Positions 26,034-39,254 of a stretch of 64,000 bases of DNA are shown here, piece by piece; the first letter of the stretch is position 1, and the number at the start of each line of letters is the position of its first letter. The DNA lies in NCBI RefSeq assembly GCF_025766255.1, contig NW_026516728.1, positions 124,001 through 188,000 of the forward strand. The letters run 5' to 3'. The notes beneath the pieces are model-generated. The model searched no databases and had not been told where the DNA came from. It saw only the letters and a program-made list of their open reading frames with translations. The position numbers were made by a program, and so were the translations under genes. This DNA comes from Zychaea mexicana (lineage: Eukaryota > Mucoromycota > Mucoromycetes > Mucorales > Lichtheimiaceae).

Positions 26034-27957
26034 AAGAAAAGCCTCAGTAGAGAACTCCCTTGGCATCAACGGATCAAGCGCTACAAGAATAATGACTACC
26101 CTTCTCTCTTATAATTCTGCACTCCTAGTACATCACAATCCTTTCCAGTCTAATTTGCATGAAGTATTTCTATATACATTATCTCTACATCATATATTAT
26201 TCTTTTGTTTTCTTGGTTTGAAAGTAATTAAAGAAACAGACACAAACATTGACTTTTAGAGAAAGCTGGTGGATACAGTATGTAGATTTAGTATTCTATG
26301 TGTGACGACTATATAAAGTAGGCTTGACAAGAACGTGCCGTGTATTTTTGCCATACGCTTTTATTATCATCACGCTTCAACAACATCATAACTATTTGTC
26401 TCAAATCTACAATATCGGCTCCTCGTGTTCCCAGTCAGCTAAAGGGATAGCTAGTCAATCAAACAACCATGCCGTTCACGCTGCCGAATTGAACTTGGCC
26501 ATGCTGCAATCCAGACAACGTACGCAAACAACTACGCAGGAGCTTCGTCCGGACAACACTAAACACGCCTATTACTCAAAGATCAGCGCGTTTTGTTAGT
26601 GGTGCGACGAAAATAATTTCCTGAATCCACTCGTTTTCAAGTAAGCTACTAAGCAAAATTTAACGCTTATTGGGTTTTGGCGCAGGCGTCGTTTTCAAAT
26701 GTGTCGTTGTCCGACTACAGCAAAAAACTACCTACAGTAAACTTGAAAGCGCCCAAAAGATACGATATACGTTAACTGATACTAAAATTGAGAATGTATA
26801 TCACTTACGAGACAGAGTAATACGTCGACAATGGCAGTGGACCTTCTGCCAAATATCAAGATCGGAACAACATGCCTGGGTTTGCTCGTTCGCACGTCTT
26901 ACATGTGCATAGAACGCGGCAGCAAAGTGAATGAAGGGTACTGCACGTTGACATAATCCTAGAATCAGACAGGAGAAGCCTCCATAGGCGAAACTATTGG
27001 GAAGACCACGGTATTCGAAAGTGGGGAGCTCAAAATCATGAGATCATGTCTCCATACAGGAAATCAAGGCAAAAGACAAGAGGATGGAAAAGGATACCGC
27101 GTAAGGTCAAATCGGCCAAATTTGAGGACATCCGCAAGCAATTATGCATATGTGGTACGATCAAATGTGTATCCCTGAAGACGATTGGCACGAAAACCAT
27201 TCGCTATATGCACCAAATATATGGAAGCGCCTATTGGCTCTAGTTCCTGAAATTTGCATAGCTCGTTACGTAAAGTTTGTTAGTCTTTACCGATCCCAGT
27301 GGTTTGACTGTGTTAAGTATACAGCATCGACAACCAGCCAGCATTATCACGCTCAAATGACGTCCCGAATGCTAGAGGGCAAAGATACATGTCACCCGCA
27401 CACAATAAGACTTAGATGGCCTGTACAGCATCCCGGAATCGATGTTGTAGCATTTCAAGCAACCTTCAAAACTTACAGCGCTACTGGAAAATTCATGGAG
27501 GTAATATACACGTATATATCTGACAATCGATCTATCTTTCAAGCCTCAGCCGTTTACACTAGAGATTGAGAACCTGCTATCAAACTTTAAAGGTATCGTC
27601 GACGGACACATCCATGAGTGTGATTATATGGCTGCGGAGGTTGGATTACCAGCGGAGAAGTTTACTCGTAAACCCGTCTATCAGCCTAGAATCAAGAAGT
27701 AGAGACACGTTTGATGTTATGCCGCCTTTTGTCGCATTTATGCCCTCTAAAAAAATAAGCTTGTTCTGGCTATATTTTGCTTTAGGTCAAGTATGTGTGT
27801 AATTATATGGCTGCGCTACTGCCATGCATAGAGACAATCGATAAATTGCACAGGAACCAATAGAAAAGCCTGTATAATCAAACTGGCCGGGATTTATGCG
27901 TTTTCAATATTAAAGCACAACCACAGCTTTTTTTCATCACACCGACCTTAATTCAAT
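26034..27957. other. Gene-poor stretch with decayed open pieces
   Basis: No intact gene. Besides the recombinase-like scrap listed separately, a 140-codon open piece at 27144-27569 (plus) reads as plausible protein (WYDQMCIPEDDWHENHSLY) but has no family I can name and has no supported start or partner exons. Confidence 0.45.
26400..26645 (+). pseudogene. Possible tyrosine-recombinase (Crypton-like) N-terminal scrap
   Basis: The plus frame reads ELRPDNTKHAYYSKISAFC, a stop, then WCDENNFLNPLVFK. The pattern of a polar lead, a .NT..AY..K...F..WC core and a hydrophobic end is like the SAM-like N-terminal core-binding domain of Crypton and phage-type recombinases found in fungal genomes. The internal stop and the lack of a downstream R..H-R-Y catalytic domain in frame point to decay. 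This is a pattern match by eye only. Confidence 0.25.
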
Positions 27958-29184
27958 ATGGAGCAAACGCCGTCTTCCACAAAACCAAAGCGAGCCAATG
28001 AGGACAGTGACGATCAAACTGAAACGCCCCATCCTAAACGACAAGCTACCGACACAACCATGCCCAACGCCTTAACAATCGACCCTGGTGCTACCATCTG
28101 GAAATCCATAACATTGGATGCGTTTGATGTAAAAGCATTGTACAAGTACATTCGATCCAAAGGTTCGCTTGACATTGCCAACAATGAAGGTTATGGTCTT
28201 TTATACCTCGCAGCACGGAATCAAAGCATGGAGGCACTACGGATATTGTTATTGCAACCCACGATAGATGTCAACCAGACACACGGACCCGATCGCGAGT
28301 TGGCACTCCATGCTGCGGCTGCAGCTGGCCAGGTCGACGCGACCGAAATATTATTGGAACACGAGTCGGATATCAATGCACGCGATGCGCTCGGACACAC
28401 ACCATTAACAAACAGTCTATTCTCTCGATCACTCGAGTGTCTCCAACTTTTGCTGGAAGCAGGCGCCTCCTTGGAGATCGATGACCCTAAAGGATCCACG
28501 TTGCTCCATTTCGCAGCTATCAATAATTTCGCCAAAGGTGTCCAAGAATTGTTGAAGCATGGTGCTCAAGTAGATGCAAAGAATGATCGACAGTTATCTG
28601 CGCTGGCTGTAGCGATTGGTATGGGCCATACAGAAGTGATGCAGAGTCTGATCGTCGACGGCAAGGCGGATATGAATGACAAGACTCGGTTCGGCACGGT
28701 ACTGCACCATGCAGTGCTCTGGAACCGGATCGATGCCGTACATGCGCTCATCAACCATGGGTGTAACGTGAATGTCGTGAATGTTATGGAGGAAACGCCA
28801 TTGTTGGTTGCTGTGCAACAACGCAAAATTGATATGGTGCGGTATTTGATCCAAAACGGCGCAGATCCATGCTATCCCGAAACCGAGCCCGGACTCAACG
28901 TGCCCCTACTGTATGCGGCCAACCATGGCTATACCGAAATGTGTGGATTATTGATCACCGACGCGACCATGGATTATGTCATCCAGCAGGCGATAGCAAT
29001 GAGCGAGCGGGCCTCGCAGGCAAACACGGCACAATTTCTTCAGGGCAAGTTAAACGAGCGTGCAGAGAAGGAAAAAGCAGACGAGTCGATTGCACCTTCT
29101 TCGTCAGAGATATTGGGCGAATCGGATTTCAATGCCCTCATTAATACATTTAGCGACGACGAAGATCAAAACAATACTTCATGA
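27958..29184 (+). CDS. Ankyrin-repeat protein
   Basis: Single-exon, 408 aa. The N-terminal ~45 residues are basic, acidic and disordered, with a KPKR patch that could be a nuclear signal. About eight ankyrin repeats follow from residue ~75 to 345. Clear units include GYGLLYLAARNQSMEALRIL, ALHAAAAAGQVDATEILLEH, GHTPLTNSLFSRSLECLQLL, GSTLLHFAAINNFAKGVQEL and TPLLVAVQQRKIDMVRYLIQ. The C-terminus is a charged helix and an acidic tail (SDDEDQNN). It is a protein-protein interaction scaffold; the partner is unknown. It faces the kinase gene tail-to-tail across 259 bp. Confidence 0.85.
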   Translation: MEQTPSSTKPKRANEDSDDQTETPHPKRQATDTTMPNALTIDPGATIWKSITLDAFDVKALYKYIRSKGSLDIANNEGYGLLYLAARNQSMEALRILLLQPTIDVNQTHGPDRELALHAAAAAGQVDATEILLEHESDINARDALGHTPLTNSLFSRSLECLQLLLEAGASLEIDDPKGSTLLHFAAINNFAKGVQELLKHGAQVDAKNDRQLSALAVAIGMGHTEVMQSLIVDGKADMNDKTRFGTVLHHAVLWNRIDAVHALINHGCNVNVVNVMEETPLLVAVQQRKIDMVRYLIQNGADPCYPETEPGLNVPLLYAANHGYTEMCGLLITDATMDYVIQQAIAMSERASQANTAQFLQGKLNERAEKEKADESIAPSSSEILGESDFNALINTFSDDEDQNNTS

Positions 29185-29443
29185 TCCACCACTCTTCTCT
29201 CCACACTTTTCTGTCTCCATCAACCGCCAGCATCACTCTATTTGTAAATATATATAGGAAAGAACATAGAACGAAAGAAGAATATAACGCCTACAATTGT
29301 AAATTTTGTTCTTTTTTGGATATTTTGTGAGGAAGAGTTTTGGCAAAATACAATTTTGTCTGGGGAATGCTTTCTTACTGATATAGATATGCATGTACGC
29401 ATATGAAAAGGAAAAGAAAAGGAGGGAGTAAGAGGCAGTCTTT
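29185..29443. other. Convergent 3' flanks
   Basis: Short AT-rich gap between the stops of the ankyrin gene (plus) and the kinase gene (minus). No other feature was seen. Confidence 0.5.
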
Positions 29444-32032
<2,589 letters not shown>

Positions 32033-32447
32033 TGAACAAAAAAAAACCAAGAAGAAAAATGAAAAACAATGGAGAGAGAAAGAAAGAAAGAAAGAAAAGA
32101 TTGGTCCGCAAATATTTGCTTAAATAGATGAGGTGATGGGACGGTCTTGAAGAGGACAAAGACAGGGCCAAGAGTGGCGTTTTGGAGCAATAATGGGACA
32201 ACAACAACAAGAACGCAGCCAATGATGCGGAGAGGGAATAGAAAGAACATAGAAAGAAGGGGCGATAATAAGCATAAATGAAATTCATGTGGTGTGCAGA
32301 AGGAGGGCAAATGGTCAAAACCAAAGGCCGATCGCCGCAATATCTTAGCAACAGAAAGAAAGGAGCAGCCATAAATACTGCCCGTTGATGAGATGAGGGA
32401 AACAAAAGAAACGTTCCATCACATGTAAGCTGTATTTTTATTAATTA
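32033..32447. other. Promoter side of the kinase gene
   Basis: Pyrimidine-rich on the minus strand next to the start codon, including an (AAAG)n-type run near 32080-32098. It ends where the Helitron-like terminus begins. Confidence 0.45.
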
Positions 32448-33660
32448 CTAGCGGTCCTTCCTCGCTTCGCTCGGATGAATGAGCCCCTCCGCTTCGCTCC
32501 GTGTCATTCAACGGAAACGCGTCGCAAGTGGGGGCAAGCCCCCCAAACCCCCCTATGGAGCGAGGTTGCATCAGTGTTTCGGCATTATATGCTTATTGTC
32601 TGTTCAAAAACAAAAGGAAGATCATTGTGTAGTGAGAAGTAGTCTACCATACGAAGTCGTCAAAGTTGGATACTTAACTATCTCCAATTTGGAAAGCAAT
32701 GCAAAAAGAAGTGTTGAAAAAAGATAATGTATTGATATTTATAAGAAGGTAAAAGAGGATAGGCGCCATAAAGAATTAAAGAAGAACTTCATGGAAAACA
32801 ACATCTCGGATGTTTTGGCCTTGCTGACCTGCGATACTTGAGTTCTCGGGATCTAACATGATTCTGATGGAAGAAGGGGTGTGGACGCGCGACATGGCTA
32901 CACATAAAGTAGACTGTGGTTGAAAGGAGGTTCAGGTAAGTAGAGGCCAACAGTGTTAAAAGTTTGATCCTGTGCCTTATTGAGGGTCGTAGTGAATGCC
33001 AGGCGAACAGGGAATTGGATGCGTTTGAAGAGAAATGGGGGAGCGTATTTGTGATGGTGTTAAAGTTATGCGAGGGATCAAGACGATGTTGCCGGTATGA
33101 GGTCCAGTGGCTATTTCAGCATCAAGTACATATCGTTGGAGAGAGCGTACAATCAGTCGTGTCTTATTGCAGAGTCCACTATGGGTGTGCAAGTTCCGCT
33201 TGGCACCAACAGCTCGGCACCATCACCAATGCAAAGTAAATGTTGCATAGACTGGCCAAGCTCGTTTGCATCATTGGTGTTGGCAGCTTGTTGGACGCGT
33301 ATGTTGGTTTCAAGGCGATGGACGGTGACACTGGGTCAAATTGATGAACGATTAGACACTGCTGTACAATTTGCGAGCGCGATGCATTTGGTATCACAGG
33401 AAGGACCTATTACCAGGTTTGATGTAGATACTTTAACGTAAGTATTACCGCTCAATAGTAAAAGAATGCAAAGTAGAAGAGAGGATACAATGTTGAGTAC
33501 CTGGCAAAAGTCAACACCAAGGACCATAATTTTTCCACCAAATGGAACATCGGCAAGCGCGGGATCGCCATGTCTCATGAGATTTTGGATACTCTTGTAT
33601 ACGTTGATACTTTTATTGATACTTGTATCCAGCGTGTTTAAAGCGATGACACTTCTCAGA
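32448..33660 (-). mobile_element. Decayed Helitron, right end (CTAG terminus) and helicase remnant
   Basis: Read on the minus strand, the element ends in ...CCGCTAG followed by T, matching the Helitron rule (3' CTRR, insertion before T). Just inside the terminus lie a GC-rich pair (GAGCGAAGCG units) and a strong GGGGGCTTGCCCCC hairpin at about 32531-32544. Further in is a Pif1-type helicase remnant (separate entry). The left end (5' TC) was not located. Helitrons move by a rolling-circle route using a Rep-helicase protein; no Rep domain was seen here, so this copy is truncated. Confidence 0.6.
32790..33640 (-). pseudogene. Pif1-like Helitron helicase, C-terminal part, frameshifted
   Basis: Recognisable helicase pieces appear in order on the minus strand. 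First is PFGGKIMVLGVDFCQVL near 33490-33560. Next is LETNIRVQQAANTNDANELG with HLLCIGDGAELLVP near 33190-33320. Then come GLCNKTRLIVRSLQ and IATGPHTGNIVLIPRI near 33060-33180, FKRIQFPVRLAFTTTLNKAQ near 32980-33040, and AMSRVHTPSSIRIMLDPENS near 32830-32895. These are the late motifs of the Helitron/Pif1 helicase. The frame breaks at least between LLYV and AMSR (stop plus one-base shift) and again further upstream. It cannot make an active protein. Confidence 0.75.
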
Positions 33661-33900
33661 TGATGAAGGATTTGAAGTGAGTTTCATCTCGTGTTTATAA
33701 CGCTTATCCGCTTGAGTCTTTTCTCGATGCGATACCCGTCTACTCACATAGTCATACATTCATGTAGAATAAACTTTCTTATCTGGAGGAGCCACACATC
33801 TCGGCGCGTCATAAACGTGAGAGAGCAATCTGATTGGATATATTGAACTGGCTCAAATGCCGTGTTAATTACTCTATATAACCGCGCGGCCGCAGCAATC

Positions 33901-35374
33901 ATGCCGCTCCTCTTCCTCCTCGTCAACGTTTGTAAACCAAAGCTATTCAATGTGAGTGTCATTGGAACGGATTAGAGGATCGAAGAGTGTATGTTTATGG
34001 TGGTGAGTGAGAAGAGCGTATGCAACCGGTTGCGAGTATCTCAAGATCCGTTTATCTCACTTTCTTTCTTTTTTGACACAGACCTTCTTCTCGTCTTAAC
34101 CTGGTCCATCTCCCCCTCACGTTGGCTCTCAAAGCACAGATGCAAGAGTAAGTACAATATGAAAAATGTGAAGTGTGACTTGAGGTTTTGCATGTGGATG
34201 TGATATACGAAAGAAGATATGAATTTCGACGTGTCTAAAGAAGTGTGTGTACAGCATACAGTCGCTAATGTTATCCTCCTTTCTTCTCTGCTACTACTAT
34301 AGGATTCTGACTTTTTGAAATGGTTGGTTCGGTTTGTTGTTTGCATCCCACCCTTAAACATAAGCAACAACTGTAAGTACGGTAGGGAATGAAATGTGAG
34401 GATGAGTTGGAGAGAAGTCGAGTGTCTGTTGGAGGTGCTGATGCCGTGACGTGTCAGGAATAGTTGCATATTAAGAACAGCCTGCTCATGATCTTTCTTC
34501 TTTTCATTCTACTTCAGGTTTCGCTTTATGCTGGTTGGGTTAATTGTGTCCTGCGGACAAGTAACAGATAGTAAGTATAAGCAAAAGGGGACTTGAACAT
34601 TGGTGTGATAGGTGAGTAGGATGGCATGGGTGTTGGGGATGACGCGTCAAAGGTGTGCAGTGTGTACAGCAGCGTGACGGGAAAGGGCTCCTGACCATGA
34701 CGTATGCAATATGGCAGTCTCTCAAAAAAGTTTTCTTTCTCTCCTCCCCTTTCTTCTCTTATTCTTTTTTCAGAATTGGTCATCCCCTTCTTGCTTTTCC
34801 TCTCTCTAACTCAAGGCTCTCTTCCTCCAAGCCAAGGATGTCATAATAGTAAGTATCGCTGTGCTTGTGTTTGTCTTTGCGTGTTTGAAGAACCAGGAAG
34901 ATGTCTGCCGTGACATGTCAAAAAGTGTATGCAGCTGCTCATAGATGTTTTCTTTTTTCTTTTAGAGGATGGCTCTGCGGTGATGTGTTTGGACTTGGTA
35001 TGGCTTAGACCCCATCTCTCTCTGTCTATAACTTTGCTGTAAAACGACAAAACAAATGAAAGTATAGCTGAATCCAGCTTGGGATGGAGGAGGATGGTAA
35101 TGCCGTGTCAGAAAATAAAGATAGCACAGTGTGTGAAACCCTCTAATGTTCTTTTTTTTTGTCAGCTATAAGAGGTGTTTTCGTCTTGGCTGCGATTCTC
35201 TGCTTCTACACTGGCCGGGTGTTCGGTTATCCTGTGTCTCATCGTAGAAGTATGGGTAAGTATAGCACGATAGAATCTTGTGTGTGTGGTTTGACAGTTT
35301 CCCATTAACTATTCGTCTCTTTTGTTTCTCGGAGTGGCGGTAGTGCACAGACACCTCCATGCTGGTCAAGATTG
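33901..35374 (+). other. Tandem array of short hydrophobic exon-like units
   Basis: A TATA-like CTATATAA at about 33873 precedes ATG 33901 (MPLLFLLVNV...). At least six exon-like units follow, each with a pyrimidine-rich acceptor, 30-90 coding bases and, in most, a gtaagta donor: 34082-34147, 34303-34372, 34518-34570, 34774-34848, 34966-34997 and 35166-35255. A last piece follows from about 35336. Several units encode a hydrophobic core and a polar tail, for example LVIPFLLFLSLTQGSLPPSQ and GVFVLAAILCFYTGRVFGYP. Three units (34082, 34774, 35166) are open in the same 1-1 phase. The intervening introns share a core like GACRTGTCA at 34228, 34448, 34641, 34912 and 35102. The units look duplicated. 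No full product could be assembled, so I do not call a CDS. Confidence 0.45.
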
Positions 35375-35492
35375 ATGCTCCACTGTCATCCCGCTTCTAC
35401 AAGCCGACCTGTCAAGTAGTCCATCGGCTGCGGTCAAGATCTATCCATCCATCTGGACGGTGGCGGGTGCTTTTTGCTTTGACTTGGACCTG

Positions 35493-35645
35493 AGGAAGTC
35501 GTTAAAAGCCTCATATTCTTATTGCTTATTTGTATATTTTATCCCCCCCTCCCCTTCCCCTTGCTCTGACCCAGGAAGTCATTAAAAGCGTCTATTGCGT
35601 TCTTTATATAGTTTATCCCCCTCCCCTTCTCCTCCCCCTTTGCTT
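35493..35645 (+). repeat. Direct tandem duplication, 80-bp period
   Basis: The stretch starting AGGAAGTCGTTAAAAGC at 35493 is repeated as AGGAAGTCATTAAAAGC at 35573. Both copies continue with a similar T-rich piece and then a C/T-rich tract (ATCCCCC...CTCCCCTTC). The second copy runs into a TTTCTTTCACAG acceptor-like end at about 35656. Confidence 0.8.
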
Positions 35646-35764
35646 TCTTTCACAGTTCCTAGTAGCCTCTGTCTCGACCCATCTTCGGATGTTGCATAGT
35701 TTCACGCGAACGGCTGTTTTTTTTACTCAGGCAGCCTCCGGGCGTAAGTCCTGCTTATTTCAAA

Positions 35765-35821
35765 ATTCCCCGTGCCCACGGGTAAAAAGTGCGGCCGAGG
35801 TCCCCCATGAATTTGGGGAAT
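35765..35821. repeat. Nested inverted repeats
   Basis: Outer arms ATTCCCC (35765-35771) and GGGGAAT (35815-35821) enclose CCCGTG (35769-35774) and CACGGG (35777-35782). The inner loop is only two bases. It could be a chance GC-rich hairpin, or the end of a non-autonomous element in this repeat-rich stretch. Confidence 0.5.
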
Positions 35822-36018
35822 GCTTTGCGTAAGTACTTGCTTTCTCTCTCTCTCTTTTTCTGTCTGTGGATTTACATGGAAAGGGCGGGGTTTCATTTTT
35901 TGTGAGTTACAAAAGCTAACTCGTAACTCTTGATTTTTTTTGATAAATAGATGAACACACACACTCTCTCTCTTCACGCACAACTCCCACACAAAATATA
36001 CACACGAACTATAGCAAT

Positions 36019-37900
<1,882 letters not shown>

Positions 37901-38323
37901 TTTCTTTTTAAAAAGGTGTGAAGAGAAAGGGAAAAAAGAGAGAAAATTACAGGACGGTATCGTGGGAAAACAAATGATTCCAAGTGGCGCAACTTTTCCA
38001 CTGTGCTGCGTGCTGGGTCGAAATCAAGTTCAGCCTGGCCAATGACAGGGACACCCGAGCGGTTGGTGCGTGTAGGTTTGACACAACTGTGTGCGCTACA
38101 CGTCGGGTGTTGTGATTTACCATTTGTAATAATACAATCAGCAATAAGACACATAGGATAGATTTCAAAAGTTGTTACGACAGATGAGACATATGTATCT
38201 GACAGCATCAAGGAAAGGGAGAGAAAATACAAAATGATGAGGGAGCGCTGGGTTGTTGCAAAGTAAGTAGATGTAGATGACATGAGACGCTCAAGAAGAA
38301 GACGAGTTGCAAAGAGACCACGG
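37901..38323. other. CBS promoter and 3' flank of the next gene
   Basis: No gene is supported. Minus-strand reading frames here are shadows without motifs. Confidence 0.5.
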
Positions 38324-39088
38324 TTATTCAATGATTTCGAGCAACAGCCCATCTTTTGAAAACCGCAATCGATGATGTCTTAATATCGGCATAGAGGCAA
38401 TCTCAAACGCATTCATCTGCGCAAAATGATGATCCGGTCTCGACAATGATCGAGACGACTGTTGTTCTTGTTGTGCCAATCCACGCTCCACACCAATTTT
38501 GACAAAATCCAACCCTTCTATCAGGAAATCGCCTCCATGTCGAGCATACTGCTTGATCAAATCAATCAGCAGTGTGTTTTCTATCTTAGCATCTCGTAGA
38601 GGCGGCTCAACATCATTGAGGAAAATATTGGCATAGTATAACGCTCGGGTGGGATAAGGCGCATGTCGTACAATCTTGGCAATCGATTTTTGGAAACTGC
38701 TTATATCGCTGACTCGATACTGAGGGCGTCCTTGTTGCTGAGAGCGTGGATCGTCACAAGTAATTCGTGATGACTTGTTGACTTGTAGTAAAGTCAGTAA
38801 ATTTTGGAATAGTTCTTCTGCAGCCGGGTAGTTTTTGTTGATGTGGATTTCGTTTATTATGGCGTGCCTTATTTGAATGGATGTCACTTTTTCGCCAGCG
38901 GCAGCCCGGCACTTGAGTGCAAATTGCGTATGTATATCTCGTGGCGCTCTGCTTGTCGTTGGTCGAGATGAATGCATTTCTGCTGAAATGATGTAAGCAC
39001 TCCGCGTCGTCGTATATGAAGGGGAGGCCTTTCTAAGCTGAGAGCAGACGGCCAAAGCACGAATTTTTATTTCTTGAGGTTCGCGCAT
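38324..39088 (-). CDS. Unrecognised helical protein, possibly mitochondrial
   Basis: I do not recognise this 254-aa single-exon frame. The N-terminal ~50 residues are rich in Arg, Ser and Thr with few acids (KIRALAVCSQLRKASPSYTT), which could act as a mitochondrial presequence. The body is mainly helical, with paired-helix stretches such as IRHAIINEIHINKNYPAAEELFQNLL (split here as IRHAIINEIHI and AAEELFQNLL) and YPTRALYYANIFLND. These faintly recall PPR-like repeats of organellar RNA proteins. A 10-codon longer start at 39118 is possible. It is divergent from the 7TM-RGS gene with only 166 bp between the start codons. Confidence 0.55.
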   Translation of the reverse strand: MREPQEIKIRALAVCSQLRKASPSYTTTRSAYIISAEMHSSRPTTSRAPRDIHTQFALKCRAAAGEKVTSIQIRHAIINEIHINKNYPAAEELFQNLLTLLQVNKSSRITCDDPRSQQQGRPQYRVSDISSFQKSIAKIVRHAPYPTRALYYANIFLNDVEPPLRDAKIENTLLIDLIKQYARHGGDFLIEGLDFVKIGVERGLAQQEQQSSRSLSRPDHHFAQMNAFEIASMPILRHHRLRFSKDGLLLEIIE

Positions 39089-39254
39089 TTGATAGGTCTT
39101 TGTTTCAGAGTAAAACAAGCGAGTGCAGGTGTTTCAAATGTATAATTTGATGGGGGTTGTTTGAATCCTTACCTTTGCTTTTTTGTACTTTTTTCTCCAT
39201 TGCATAACAGCAACTACAACAAGTGTAAAAGCAAAACAAAAAGATGAAGATATC
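39089..39254. promoter_or_regulatory. Compact bidirectional promoter
   Basis: The start codons of the orphan gene (minus) and the 7TM-RGS gene (plus) lie 166 bp apart, so both promoters and 5' UTRs must share or overlap this stretch. No specific motif was assigned. Confidence 0.5.

Noticed and set aside
32451..32520. GC-rich short repeats (CGCTTCGCTC) considered as a CRISPR-like or promoter repeat
   Set aside because: Only two diverged units with no spacer pattern; better explained as the Helitron terminus.
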